Source: Paenibacillus sophorae
GTDB taxonomy: Bacteria; Bacillota; Bacilli; Paenibacillales; Paenibacillaceae
Direction of reading: 5' to 3'
Assembly: GCF_018966525.1 (NCBI RefSeq)
Contig: NZ_CP076607.1
Location: forward strand, 2,914,001 to 2,978,000
Length of the DNA stretch: 64,000 nucleotides
Shown piece after piece: positions 1 to 8,116 of this stretch. The notes under the pieces were generated by a model that saw only the letters and a list, made by a program, of their open reading frames with translations, was not told the origin of the DNA and ran no database searches. How positions within the stretch are numbered: position 1 is the first letter of the stretch; each line of letters starts with the position of its first letter. Both the position numbers and the translations under genes were made by a program.

Positions 1-254
1 CAACGGAGATCATCTCCGCCATCTACCGGCAGACGAACGGAAAGCTGCCGATTATCGGTTCGGGCGGCATTTTCTCCGCCCAGGATGCCTATGACAAGAT
101 CCGGGCGGGCGCAAGCCTGGTCGAAATATATACGGCTCTCATTTACGAAGGGCCGGAGGTAAACCGCAGGATACATGCCGGGCTGCGGAATCTCCTGAGA
201 AGGGACGGCTTCCGGCATATCTCCGAAGCGGTGGGCGCGGACGTCCAAATATAA
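1..254 (+). CDS. pyrD: Dihydroorotate dehydrogenase, C-terminal part (cut by window edge)
   Basis: The open frame enters from the left edge and ends at TAA 252-254. About 83 residues are visible. They contain the flavin phosphate-binding loop typical of class 2 (quinone-dependent) dihydroorotate dehydrogenase (LPIIGSGGIFSAQDAYDKI), followed by RAGASLVEIYTALIYEGP and a helical tail. The family oxidises dihydroorotate to orotate in pyrimidine synthesis, with class 2 enzymes passing electrons to membrane quinone. The class 2 assignment rests on the tail and on family knowledge, because the N-terminus is not visible. The stop codon overlaps the first bases of the structured leader of the next gene. 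Confidence 0.85.
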   Translation, partial: TEIISAIYRQTNGKLPIIGSGGIFSAQDAYDKIRAGASLVEIYTALIYEGPEVNRRIHAGLRNLLRRDGFRHISEAVGADVQI

Positions 255-347
255 GAAAGTATAAGCTATGCGCTTATCCAAAGCCTTATATTTCTACGAG
301 AGACGGATGCAAGCCCTATAAGGGATGCGCAGCCTTCTCTTCTTGGC
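250..347 (+). ncRNA. Structured RNA leader, copy A (before relQ)
   Basis: This 98-nt segment has a same-length counterpart at 6854-6951. Helices seen: TATAAG 250-255 with CTTATA 285-290; hairpin ATAAGC 261-266 with GCTTAT 272-277; AGAGA 299-303 with TCTCT 336-340; TGC 308-310 with GCA 329-331; CCCT 314-317 with AGGG 321-324. Between the two copies TGC/GCA becomes ACC/GGT and one G-C pair becomes A-T, so pairing is kept while sequence changes. It ends 34 nt before the relQ start. I could not match it to a riboswitch class I know. It could be a cis-regulatory RNA or a dispersed structured repeat. Confidence 0.6.
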
Positions 348-381
348 TGACGGCGGAGAGTAAAGGACAGGAGGAAGGACG

Positions 382-1194
382 ATGGACGGCAGAGATTGGG
401 GCACTTTTTTGCTTCCATATGAACAGACAGTGGAAGAACTCAAGGTCAAATTCAAAACAATGCGCGCGGAGCTGAAAAAGCGCGAGGAATATACGCCGAT
501 TGAATTCGTAACCGGTCGGGTGAAGCGGCTGTCCAGCATTCTGGAAAAGGCGAAACGCCTAAATGTGCGGATGGAGGATCTGGAGCAGGGGATCGAGGAT
601 ATTGCGGGAATTCGGATCATGTGCCAGTTCGTGGAGGATATCCGGCGTGTGGCGGAGTATATCCGCGTCCGCAAAGACCTTGAAGTGGTATATGAGAAAG
701 ACTACATTACTAATTATAAGGAGAGCGGCTACCGCAGCTTCCATATGATCATCAGGTATCCGGTACAGACGGCCCTCGGACAAAAGATCGTGCTGGCCGA
801 AATTCAGATCCGCACGCTGGCGATGAATTTCTGGGCGACCATCGAGCACTCCCTGAACTATAAATATCGGGAAAGCCTGCCGGATGAAATCCGGCTGCGC
901 CTGAAGACGGCTGCGGAGGCAGCATCCATTCTGGATAGCGAAATGTCCAGCATCCGGGAAGAAATACTGGAAGCGCAGAAGACGTTCGAGGAAAATTCCA
1001 ACACGACGACCCAGGTTCTCCATGCGATACATCAATTGTATTTCTACCATCTTGTCAATGAAGCAATCCGCAGCCAGGAAGAGTTCAACGAGATTTGGCA
1101 GCGCCAAGATATGGAAGCGATGAAGGAACTGCTGGGACGGGTGCGCGGAATGATTTCGCAGGCGAAGAAAGACGATTTGCCGGATGGGTTATGA
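382..1194 (+). CDS. relQ: Small alarmone synthetase, RelQ/YjbM type
   Basis: A 270-residue protein with only the RelA/SpoT synthetase domain (residues about 25-210). Family motifs include IEDIAGIRIMC, the GYRSFHMI ribose/pyrophosphate region and EIQIRTLAMNFWATIEHSLNYK. There is no HD hydrolase and no TGS/ACT region, so it should transfer pyrophosphate from ATP to GDP or GTP to make (p)ppGpp. B. subtilis YjbM has about 211 residues; this one carries an extra C-terminal tail of about 60 residues, mostly helical. GGAGGAAGG stands just before the ATG. The structured leader 250-347 precedes it, and the DUF309 gene overlaps its end, which suggests an operon. Confidence 0.9.
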   Translation: MDGRDWGTFLLPYEQTVEELKVKFKTMRAELKKREEYTPIEFVTGRVKRLSSILEKAKRLNVRMEDLEQGIEDIAGIRIMCQFVEDIRRVAEYIRVRKDLEVVYEKDYITNYKESGYRSFHMIIRYPVQTALGQKIVLAEIQIRTLAMNFWATIEHSLNYKYRESLPDEIRLRLKTAAEAASILDSEMSSIREEILEAQKTFEENSNTTTQVLHAIHQLYFYHLVNEAIRSQEEFNEIWQRQDMEAMKELLGRVRGMISQAKKDDLPDGL

Positions 1195-1612
1195 ACCTCT
1201 GTATGTCGCTTATCTGATCTACTTCAATCGGGACCGCGATTATTTCGAATGTCACGAGGTTCTGGAAGAGCTGTGGCTCTCCAAGGACCGCGACCCGCTG
1301 TACAAGGCGTTGCTTCAGGTAGCCGTGGGACTGTATCATTACCGTAATGGCAATGCGCGCGGCGCCATAATTATGCTGGAAGGAGCGGCCGCGAAGCTTC
1401 GGGAATATCCGGAGATTACGCTGGGCATTCATCTTGGCAAATTGGTCCGTGAGACGGAAGATTATATCCAGCGGTTGAGGGAGTATGACAATCTGCCTTA
1501 TTACGATTTGACTATCGATATTGTGGACGGGAAGCTGTCGGAGGCGGTTCATGCCGCTTTGCCGGACATCAAGCCGAATATCCCCCAGCGGCGGGGACCC
1601 CGGAGAGAGTAG
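1184..1612 (+). CDS. DUF309 domain protein
   Basis: A 142-residue protein that starts 11 nt inside the end of relQ. Residues about 8-70 match the DUF309 pattern, with YFECHEVLEELW followed by a helical stretch and a second helix rich in conserved hydrophobics. Members are small all-helical proteins of unknown biochemical role, common next to ribosomal or stress genes in Bacilli. The overlap with relQ implies translational coupling. The rest of the protein (KLVRETEDYIQRLREYD onward) is a basic helical tail. No catalytic residues can be argued beyond the His-Glu pair of the motif. Confidence 0.8.
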   Translation: MGYEPLYVAYLIYFNRDRDYFECHEVLEELWLSKDRDPLYKALLQVAVGLYHYRNGNARGAIIMLEGAAAKLREYPEITLGIHLGKLVRETEDYIQRLREYDNLPYYDLTIDIVDGKLSEAVHAALPDIKPNIPQRRGPRRE

Positions 1613-1653
1613 TCCTGCCGCCGCTGACCCTTGCAAGTGCTTATCAATTACGT

Positions 1654-1683
1654 CTCAGGAACACCCGCAGGGGTGTTCCTGAG
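1654..1683 (+). terminator. Perfect 13-bp hairpin, terminator or attenuator
   Basis: CTCAGGAACACCC (1654-1666) pairs perfectly with GGGTGTTCCTGAG (1671-1683) over a 4-nt loop. The downstream T content is poor (TTATTCAACCC), so it is not a textbook intrinsic terminator. It lies between the DUF309 stop and the next gene start at 1724. Confidence 0.6.
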
Positions 1684-1723
1684 TTATTCAACCCTTAAAT
1701 GGGATAATCGGGAGGACGGCAGC

Positions 1724-3283
1724 ATGTCGGTACAACTTCCGCACTCCTTCTCCGAGCGGATGAAGGAGCTGCTGGGACGGGAATACGAAGCATTCACGAA
1801 GACCTATGGGGAGATCCCTCATACGGGCATCCGTGTCAATACACTAAAGATTGCGGTAGATGAGTTGCAGCGGATTTCACCTTACCGTTTGGAGCCGATC
1901 CCCTGGTGCTCCACGGGCTTTTATACAATCGAAGGTGCCAGACCCGGCAAGCATCCTTACTATCACGCCGGGCTTTACTATATTCAGGAGCCGAGCGCCA
2001 TGGCGCCCGTCGAGCTGCTCGGCGTTCTCCCGGGCGACCGTGTGCTGGATTTGTGCGCCGCACCCGGTGGCAAGTCGACGCAGATCGCCGCCAAGCTTCA
2101 AGGACAGGGAATGCTGATCAGCAACGATCTGCATCCTGAGCGGACCAAGGCCCTGGCCAAGAATTTAGAGCTATGCGGCGCGAGAAACGCGGTCGTCCTA
2201 AATGAGAGCCCGGAGAGAATTGCCGCGGCGTTCCCGGGATTTTTCGACCGCATCTTAATTGATGCACCATGCTCGGGCGAAGGCATGTTCCGCAAGGACG
2301 AGGATATGGTCCGGCAGTGGGACGAGAACACTCCGACCAAGTATGCCGGCATGCAGCGGGAGATTTTGCAGGCGGCGGCGCTGGCGCTCAGACCGGGGGG
2401 GACGCTGGTTTATTCAACCTGTACCTTCTCGCCGGAGGAGAATGAAGGGAGCATCGCTGAGTTTCTTGCCGGACATCCGCAGTTCTCGGTTGTTCCGGCC
2501 GGGGGCACTGGCTCCTTTGCCCCGGGGCTGGAACCGCTTCCGGGTACGGCGCGTTTATGGCCCCACAAGGTGAAGGGCGAGGGACATTTTATTGCCGTCT
2601 TAAGAAATAATGGAAAGCCGGAAGAGGAGAAGGACGAAGGGGCGGGGTCCGGAAACAGCGACAAGTCACTGACGGTCGTACCACTTGGAGAACGCAGAGG
2701 GCAGAACGGAGAAGGCGGCCGGACAGCCGTCTCCCGCAAGGACAAGTCATCCGTTGGCCGGGGCGACAACCGAAACGGCAGAAACGGCCGCGCTTCCTCC
2801 CGGAACGATGGCCGGGGACGCAGTGCGGCCATTACATCGGAGGGAGATATTTTAGCATCCTATAGGGAGTTTGCCTGTGAGCAGCTTGGCTGGCAGCCGG
2901 AAGGCTTTCCTGTTCTATTCGGGGAGCATCTGTATTTGTCGCCGCTTCCGCGTGAAGCGCTGAACGGCCTGAAAACGGTGCGTCCCGGCTGGTACATGGG
3001 TCATGTCCGGAGCGGCCGTTTCATTCCCGGCCACCCGCTTGCAACCGCGCTGACTTCCGGAGAAAGCCTGCGCAGCCTGTCGCTTGCCGGAGACGAGCCA
3101 GAGGCTGTGTCCTATCTGAAGGGGGAGACATTGTCGATTTCGGAGGACCGGTTGACGATTATCACCGGCACATCGCTGAAGGGGTATGTACTCGTCTGTA
3201 TCGACGGATACAGCGCCGGCTGGGGAAAATGGCAGGATGGCATCCTTAAGAATGAATATCCCGCAGGCTGGAGGTGGACATAG
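1724..3283 (+). CDS. RsmF/RsmB-type rRNA cytosine-C5 methyltransferase, copy 1
   Basis: A 519-residue NOL1/NOP2/Sun-family enzyme expected to methylate a cytosine in rRNA (or tRNA) with S-adenosylmethionine. Seen in order: N-terminal recognition region; SAM loop DLCAAPGGKSTQ; catalytic motif DAPCSGEGMFRKDED; second conserved cysteine in YSTCTFSPEEN; then a low-complexity Arg/Gly/Ser-rich linker (about residues 310-380); then a C-terminal domain like that of RsmF (LFGEHLYLSPLP, LKGETLSI, GWGKWQDGILKNEYPAGWR). The ATG at 1724 is chosen because GGAGG lies 9 nt before it and homologous starts begin near this point. A paralogue lies at 5253-6650. The next gene starts on the base after its stop. 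Confidence 0.88.
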   Translation: MSVQLPHSFSERMKELLGREYEAFTKTYGEIPHTGIRVNTLKIAVDELQRISPYRLEPIPWCSTGFYTIEGARPGKHPYYHAGLYYIQEPSAMAPVELLGVLPGDRVLDLCAAPGGKSTQIAAKLQGQGMLISNDLHPERTKALAKNLELCGARNAVVLNESPERIAAAFPGFFDRILIDAPCSGEGMFRKDEDMVRQWDENTPTKYAGMQREILQAAALALRPGGTLVYSTCTFSPEENEGSIAEFLAGHPQFSVVPAGGTGSFAPGLEPLPGTARLWPHKVKGEGHFIAVLRNNGKPEEEKDEGAGSGNSDKSLTVVPLGERRGQNGEGGRTAVSRKDKSSVGRGDNRNGRNGRASSRNDGRGRSAAITSEGDILASYREFACEQLGWQPEGFPVLFGEHLYLSPLPREALNGLKTVRPGWYMGHVRSGRFIPGHPLATALTSGESLRSLSLAGDEPEAVSYLKGETLSISEDRLTIITGTSLKGYVLVCIDGYSAGWGKWQDGILKNEYPAGWRWT

Positions 3284-4042
3284 ATGGCAAAATCAAAAGG
3301 CGGCGAAGGAAAAAAGCAACGGCTTGATAAGATACTGTCACATGTCGGCTACGGCTCGCGCAGCGAGCTCCGCAAGCAGGCCAAGCAGGGTCTCATCACC
3401 GTTAACGGCGTGATCGTGAAAGACAGCAGTGCGCATGTCGATCCCTACAACGATACAATCGAGGTGGACGGCGAGACAGTTCTTTACCGTGAACATATTT
3501 ATCTTATGATGAATAAACCGCCGGGCGTGCTGTCGGCGACGGAGGACAAACGGGACCGGACGGTGCTGGATCTGCTGGAGGAGCGTTATGCGGTGTTCGA
3601 GCCTTTTCCGGTAGGCAGACTGGATAAAGATACGGTCGGATTGCTGCTGCTGACGAGTGATGGCCAGCTTGCCCATGAGCTGCTCTCACCGCGCAAGCAT
3701 GTGCCCAAGACCTATGAAGCCCTCGTGGAAGGCGAGGTCGGGCCGGACGATGTGGCGGCTTTTGCGGAGGGTGTAAGACTGGACGACGGTTATGTTACAT
3801 TGCCGGCGCAGTTGACTATTCTGGGAAGAGAGCGCGGAAGACTGATCATTTCGCAAATCTCCCTGACGATTACCGAGGGCAAGTTCCATCAGGTGAAACG
3901 GATGTTCCAGGCTGTCGGGAAGAAGGTTATCTTTTTAAAAAGAGTCTCGATGGGCAATTTGCCCTTGGATGCGAATCTGCCCGAAGGCGCCTGCCGTGAG
4001 CTGACGAGCGAAGAGCTTAAGCTGCTTAGAACAGAAATTTAA
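3284..4042 (+). CDS. rsuA: 16S rRNA pseudouridine synthase, RsuA family
   Basis: A 252-residue protein with an N-terminal S4 RNA-binding domain (residues about 13-60, RLDKILSHVGYGSRSE) and a pseudouridine synthase domain carrying VGRLDKDTVGLLLLT, where the Asp is the catalytic residue of the RsuA/RluB/E/F family. The tail EGKFHQVKRMFQAVGKKV is the conserved motif III region. RsuA makes pseudouridine 516 in 16S rRNA. The exact site here is inferred from family membership. Its ATG directly follows the stop of the methyltransferase gene, so the two rRNA modification genes are almost certainly co-transcribed. Confidence 0.9.
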   Translation: MAKSKGGEGKKQRLDKILSHVGYGSRSELRKQAKQGLITVNGVIVKDSSAHVDPYNDTIEVDGETVLYREHIYLMMNKPPGVLSATEDKRDRTVLDLLEERYAVFEPFPVGRLDKDTVGLLLLTSDGQLAHELLSPRKHVPKTYEALVEGEVGPDDVAAFAEGVRLDDGYVTLPAQLTILGRERGRLIISQISLTITEGKFHQVKRMFQAVGKKVIFLKRVSMGNLPLDANLPEGACRELTSEELKLLRTEI

Positions 4043-4120
4043 CATTTGGCAGCACAAGCCCGGATGACGCCGTATTATAATTTTACATAGAGATAAAAGA
4101 TGCTTAGGGGATGGTGGAGA

Positions 4121-4921
4121 ATGAAATATAAGCTTATAGCGCTCGATGTAGACGGTACGCTGCTGAATGACGATCATAGCTTGAGCCCCGAGAATAAAAA
4201 GACGGTCGCCGAAGTCACCAGACAGGGAGCCAGGGTCGTTCTGTGTACGGGAAGAAACCCGAAGAACGCCATTCCAATTATGCAGGAGATGGGATTGACC
4301 GGTTATGTGCTTGCCGATAACGGTGCCGTCACCGTGCGGGTAGAGGATCAGGAGGTCATTCATCAGTACCCCATGGACGGCCGCGGACTTGATCCGTATA
4401 TTGAGTACTGCCGCCATCGCGATATCCATTTTGACGTGAACACCGCTTTCGAGCTGTATGTTGACAATGTGGCGCATCTGACCAAAGAAGCCCACTTTAT
4501 GTATGAGCATCTTCAGCTTGTTCCCGCGTCCTTGCCAGCATGGGGGGAGTTTCGTGAACCCATTGTCAAGTTCACCGTATTTTCCTCAGCGGAAATGATG
4601 GACGAAGCCGAGCGGGAGTGGAGCACATGGATACAGTCGTTTAATATCCAGCGGAGCGGAGAGTTTTTCATCGATTTAATGCATCCCGAAGCCTCAAAAG
4701 GCAATGCGCTGAAGCAGCTGGCTAAGCAGCTTGGTATCCGTCAACAGGACGTGCTGTCCATCGGCAACTACTATAATGATATTTCGATGCTTTCCTTCGC
4801 GGGCCTTGGGATCGCCATGGACAATTCTCCGGTAGAAGTCAAAGCGGCGGCGGATGCCATCACCGGCACCAATAACGAGAATGGAGTATCGGAGGCACTC
4901 ATTAAATATTGCTTATCTTAA
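4121..4921 (+). CDS. HAD-superfamily sugar phosphatase, Cof type
   Basis: A 266-residue Cof/YwpJ-type phosphatase. Motif I is LIALDVDGTLL (catalytic Asp pair), motif II is VLCTGRNP (the Thr), motif III Lys lies in EASKGNALKQLAKQLGI, and motif IV is SIGNYYNDISMLSFAGLGIAM. A type IIB cap domain fills residues about 85-190. Such enzymes dephosphorylate sugar phosphates, FMN or pyridoxal phosphate; the substrate cannot be told from sequence. The ATG at 4121 is preferred over one 21 nt upstream because GGTGGAG lies at the right distance before it. A strong terminator follows. Confidence 0.87.
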   Translation: MKYKLIALDVDGTLLNDDHSLSPENKKTVAEVTRQGARVVLCTGRNPKNAIPIMQEMGLTGYVLADNGAVTVRVEDQEVIHQYPMDGRGLDPYIEYCRHRDIHFDVNTAFELYVDNVAHLTKEAHFMYEHLQLVPASLPAWGEFREPIVKFTVFSSAEMMDEAEREWSTWIQSFNIQRSGEFFIDLMHPEASKGNALKQLAKQLGIRQQDVLSIGNYYNDISMLSFAGLGIAMDNSPVEVKAAADAITGTNNENGVSEALIKYCLS

Positions 4922-4949
4922 GAGGCATCAATCGCGTATAATTTTTCAT

Positions 4950-4990
4950 AAAAGAGTGCTCTCAGCCTATGCGGCCAAGAGCACTCTTTT
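4950..4990. terminator. Intrinsic terminator after the HAD gene
   Basis: AAAAGAGTGCTCT (4950-4962) pairs with AGAGCACTCTTTT (4978-4990). The A- and T-rich arms make it usable on both strands, fitting its place between the HAD gene (+) and the small YjcZ-type gene (-). Confidence 0.85.
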
Positions 4991-5018
4991 GTTAACAGGG
5001 CGTATAATATCATGTAGA

Positions 5019-5111
5019 TTAAATGAAAAACGAGCGGGTAATAATGACTAGCAAAATGAAAAGAACCAAAATAGCTCCGGTTGAATTGTAGCCTCCGTAA
5101 GCTACGCCCAT
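5019..5111 (-). CDS. YjcZ-type small sporulation peptide
   Basis: A 30-residue peptide, MGVAYGGYNSTGAILVLFIL and a short tail, with an excellent AAAGGAGGAATCC site just before the ATG at 5111. The Gly/Tyr-rich head and single hydrophobic segment with a basic end are the pattern of the YjcZ family of tiny spore coat or membrane peptides found in many copies in Paenibacillus and Bacillus. The longer in-frame extension upstream has no ribosome site and is not part of the gene. Function is by family resemblance only. Confidence 0.75.
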   Translation of the reverse strand: MGVAYGGYNSTGAILVLFILLVIITRSFFI

Positions 5112-5252
5112 GAGGATTCCTCCTTTAATAAGGATCTGTTTCCCCGCTGCCGCCTTATGCCGCCGCGACCCAGTGGGATACAATATCGTATGTGGAGAGG
5201 GCTCTTGCCGCACCGGTCAGCCGCCTAATTCGCTTAAATAGGCGGGCTACTC

Positions 5253-6650
5253 TTAGGGCTGGCGCAGTCCTTTCGGATAATGGTTTTTGAGCTGACCGGA
5301 GCTTGCTTTGCCCCAGCCAAGCGGCAAATGGTCCACGGTGACCAGCGTCCAGCCCTGCAGATCATCCGGCACGGTTAGACTCTCGCCCCGCAGCCAGCTT
5401 CGCACCTCGGAGCTTTCCGGGTCCAGATCGAACGAACGCGCTGCCTGCTCTGGAGAAAGAGCCATAGCGAGCGCATGCGCAGGCTCCAGCCTGTTCTTCT
5501 TCAGATGGGCAAGATGGAGGCCTGCCCGGGGAATACGCAGTCCGTGAAGCAGTTCCGGGGAAAAGGATTCGCCAAACGAAGAGGGGAGCAGGTAGAGCGA
5601 ATCCCCGAACAGAACCGGAACGCCTTCCGCCCGGAATCCCGGGATTTCTGCAGCAGCCCATTCCCGAAACTGCCGGAATGCGGCCTGGGCGGCGGCTTCC
5701 GGTCTTCCGCCGGCACGCCCTTTACCGCTACGATTCCCGCGTTTCGCGGAGCCTTGATGTAGCGTGTCTGCGGATGAAGGATCAGGGGTTCCGCACTTGG
5801 CCAGCAGGGCCACAAAATGCCCTTCGCCTTTGTCCTGATGCGGCCACAGCCGTTTTGCCGCCAGCAGCTCCATATCGGGATAGCTTGCCTTCAGCCGCGC
5901 GATCAGCTCTTCATTTTCTTTCCTATTGAACGTACAGGTCGAATAGGCAAGCCGTCCGCCGGGTTTCAGCATAGTATAAGCATCCTGTACAATATCCCAC
6001 TGCCTGGCGGCGCACATCTCCACATGCGCCGGCGACCATTCGCTGATCGCGCCCTGATCTTTGCGGAACATTCCTTCTCCGGAGCAGGGGGCGTCAAGCA
6101 TAATCCGGTCGAAGGATTCGGGGAAGCGCCGCGCCAGATCGCCAGGATTCGCGGAGGTTACAAGCGCATGGGAAAGACCTAACCGTTCCACATTTTCCGC
6201 CAGGATTTTAGCCCGTTCAGGATGGATTTCATTCGATACGAGCAGTCCCTGTCCTTCCATCAGGGAGGCGATATGGGTAGTCTTGCCGCCGGGAGCGGCG
6301 GCGAGATCAAGCACCGTCTCGCCGGGCTGCGGGTTGAGCAGTACGGCGGCGGACATGGCTGAAGGCTCTTGAATATAATATAACCCGGCCTCATGATAAG
6401 GATGGCGTCCCGGCCGCGCGGGATCCTCATAGTAATAGCCTTCAGGACACCAGGGAACAGGCTGAAGGCCGAATAGACGCATAGCTTTTTCGGCAGCGTT
6501 TTTTCCCGAATCTGTGCAGGTTTTTAGCCCATTCATCCTCAGACCTTGGGTCTTCGGCGCTGCATATGTATCCAGAAAGGCGTCCGTTTCGCTTCCCAGC
6601 ATCTCTCCGATCATGGCTGTAAAAGCGGCGGGCAGCATTTCCTTATTCAT
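5253..6650 (-). CDS. RsmF/RsmB-type rRNA cytosine-C5 methyltransferase, copy 2
   Basis: A 465-residue paralogue of the enzyme at 1724-3283, on the opposite strand. It has the SAM loop DLAAAPGGKTTHIA, the catalytic DAPCSGEGMFRKDQG and YSTCTFNRKENEE motifs, a Gly/Arg-rich linker (about residues 290-315), and the same C-terminal module (LFGDSLYLLPSSFG, LRGESLTVPD, GWGKASSGQLKNHYPKGLR). Both copies keep both conserved cysteines, so both look active. They probably modify different cytosines or act redundantly. The start MNKEMLPAAF lies 12 nt after an AAAAGGAGAA site on the minus strand. Confidence 0.88.
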   Translation of the reverse strand: MNKEMLPAAFTAMIGEMLGSETDAFLDTYAAPKTQGLRMNGLKTCTDSGKNAAEKAMRLFGLQPVPWCPEGYYYEDPARPGRHPYHEAGLYYIQEPSAMSAAVLLNPQPGETVLDLAAAPGGKTTHIASLMEGQGLLVSNEIHPERAKILAENVERLGLSHALVTSANPGDLARRFPESFDRIMLDAPCSGEGMFRKDQGAISEWSPAHVEMCAARQWDIVQDAYTMLKPGGRLAYSTCTFNRKENEELIARLKASYPDMELLAAKRLWPHQDKGEGHFVALLAKCGTPDPSSADTLHQGSAKRGNRSGKGRAGGRPEAAAQAAFRQFREWAAAEIPGFRAEGVPVLFGDSLYLLPSSFGESFSPELLHGLRIPRAGLHLAHLKKNRLEPAHALAMALSPEQAARSFDLDPESSEVRSWLRGESLTVPDDLQGWTLVTVDHLPLGWGKASSGQLKNHYPKGLRQP

Positions 6651-6853
6651 TGTTGCATTCTCCTTTTTTCATTTTAATCAAGTGGAATGAAGCGTTGCGG
6701 CACAAGGCATTGCGGTCTCATCGGCGAAGGATAACGGTTTTGTGTGTTGCCGTTTAGGGCGGATGCCGATAAAATCTAAGTAGGAACTCAAGTAATACCT
6801 GTGTACATATGCTTAACTATATCATAATTGCCAAGCAAGGCCGTTTTTGAAAA
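6651..6853. other. Intergenic stretch between divergent genes
   Basis: About 200 bases between the start of the second methyltransferase gene and the structured leader of the glycosyltransferase. I see no gene. It should hold the promoters for both directions, but no convincing -35/-10 pair stands out. Confidence 0.5.
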
Positions 6854-6951
6854 TATAAGAATTTATAAGCTCTGCGCTTATATCGTGTTCTTCTATTTCT
6901 ATGAGAAACGGTACCATCCCTGAAGGGACGGTGAAGTTGTTTCTTCTTGGG
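6854..6951 (+). ncRNA. Structured RNA leader, copy B (before glycosyltransferase)
   Basis: Same length and helix plan as 250-347. Hairpin ATAAGC 6865-6870 with GCTTAT 6876-6881; AGAAA 6904-6908 with TTTCT 6940-6944; ACC 6913-6915 with GGT 6930-6932; TCCCT 6917-6921 with AGGGA 6924-6928. The outer helix is TATAAG 6854-6859 with CTTCTA 6890-6895 (one mismatch). The blocks TTTCTATGAGAAACGG and TTCTTCTTGG are shared with copy A with few changes. It ends 23 nt before the ATG of the next gene and contains no alternative start. Confidence 0.6.
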
Positions 6952-6974
6952 CAATAGAAAAGGGGACTTACCAT

Positions 6975-8111
6975 ATGAATCTGCTGCAAGCGCTCTTCTT
7001 TCCGCCGGAGCAGCCCGGCGGTGTATCCTCAATGATTCCCTACTTGCAGGAACGCTTTCGATCAAGCCGCTGGGATATGGAGCTGTTCTGGCTGCCCAAG
7101 CGCATCCGCGGAAAAGGCAGTGACGAAATCGTCTTTGAAACGTTCGATTGGACGCCTTATGGCGAAAGTCCGGTTGTACAAAAATATATCCAGACCTACC
7201 GCGATTATTTGTGGTGGACAAAGCTTCGCCTGAACAAGCGGTTCGATCTGATCCACGCGCATCATCCAATAGCCGGAATGGCAATGAAGAAAGTGTTTCC
7301 GGATGTGCCGCTAGTCCAGACGTTCCACTCCAGCTACGAACGTGAGCTGATACTGAACGGGAAAATTGCCGAGGACGGGCTGGAGCATCAGTTCCTGACC
7401 TTGATTTACGGGGAACTGGAGCATGTAAGCGACCGGCTGATGACCGTGTCACAGTCCTTTGCGGATTATATGTCGCATTATACGGAGAACCCGTCGCGCA
7501 TTCAAATCATCCCGAACGGTTTTGACGAAAAAAGGTTCAAGCCGGTGGCGCATGAAAACGATGTTCCCCAGCTGGTGACCGTCACCCGTCTCGTTCCGGC
7601 CAAAGGGATCGATGTGCTCTTCAACGCCTGCGCCGAGCTTAAGAAGCGCGGTCACGAATACGTGCTGCATATTATCGGGGACGGACCGTCCCGCGCCGAT
7701 CTGGAGAATCTGGCGAGGTCGCTCGGCATATATAATGAAACCATTTTTTACGGCTATACCTTGCATCCCGAAGAATTTATGCCGTTTTTCGATATTTTTG
7801 TGCTGCCATCCCGCGCGGAAGCCTTCGGCTCCGTATTCGCGGAGGCTGCGCTTAGCTGTCTGGCACTCGTCGGAACTGACGTCGGAGGTATCCCGGAGCA
7901 GATCGAGGATGGTATTAACGGTCTGCTTGTCAAGCCCGATGATGTGATCGCTCTGGCGGATGCGCTGGAGAAGGTCATCACAGATCCGGCCTTTCGTTAT
8001 GAGCTGTCCCGTTCGGCATGGGACAAAGCCAAAAATCTGTACTCCCTGACCCGCATCGCCAATGAACTGAAAAAGACGTATCTGCAGCTTCAGACCGGCA
8101 GCAAAGAGTGA
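6975..8111 (+). CDS. Glycosyltransferase family 4 (GT-B fold)
   Basis: A 378-residue retaining glycosyltransferase. The N-terminal domain has FFPPEQPGGVSSMI and HAHHPIAGMAM; the linker carries IIPNGFDEKRFKP; the C-terminal donor domain has VTRLVPAKGIDVLF, IIGDGPSRADLENLA and the EAFGSVFAEA stretch that holds the two Glu residues of the family's E-x7-E motif. It should transfer a sugar from a nucleotide-sugar, probably in teichoic acid, lipid or surface glycan synthesis; acceptor unknown. AAAAGGGGAC precedes the ATG. The yhaO gene starts at or just after its stop, so the three genes to 12884 may be one transcript behind the structured leader. Confidence 0.85.
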   Translation: MNLLQALFFPPEQPGGVSSMIPYLQERFRSSRWDMELFWLPKRIRGKGSDEIVFETFDWTPYGESPVVQKYIQTYRDYLWWTKLRLNKRFDLIHAHHPIAGMAMKKVFPDVPLVQTFHSSYERELILNGKIAEDGLEHQFLTLIYGELEHVSDRLMTVSQSFADYMSHYTENPSRIQIIPNGFDEKRFKPVAHENDVPQLVTVTRLVPAKGIDVLFNACAELKKRGHEYVLHIIGDGPSRADLENLARSLGIYNETIFYGYTLHPEEFMPFFDIFVLPSRAEAFGSVFAEAALSCLALVGTDVGGIPEQIEDGINGLLVKPDDVIALADALEKVITDPAFRYELSRSAWDKAKNLYSLTRIANELKKTYLQLQTGSKE

Positions 8112-8116
8112 ACGGC

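Noticed and set aside
250..347. Known riboswitch (purine-like, because of TTTCTAC) before relQ
   Set aside because: Only the short TTTCTAC string resembles it; the purine core bases and three-way junction are missing.
5019..5213. A 64-residue version of the YjcZ-type peptide
   Set aside because: The upstream part lacks a ribosome site; AAAGGAGGAATCC marks the internal ATG, and the 30-residue form fits the family.
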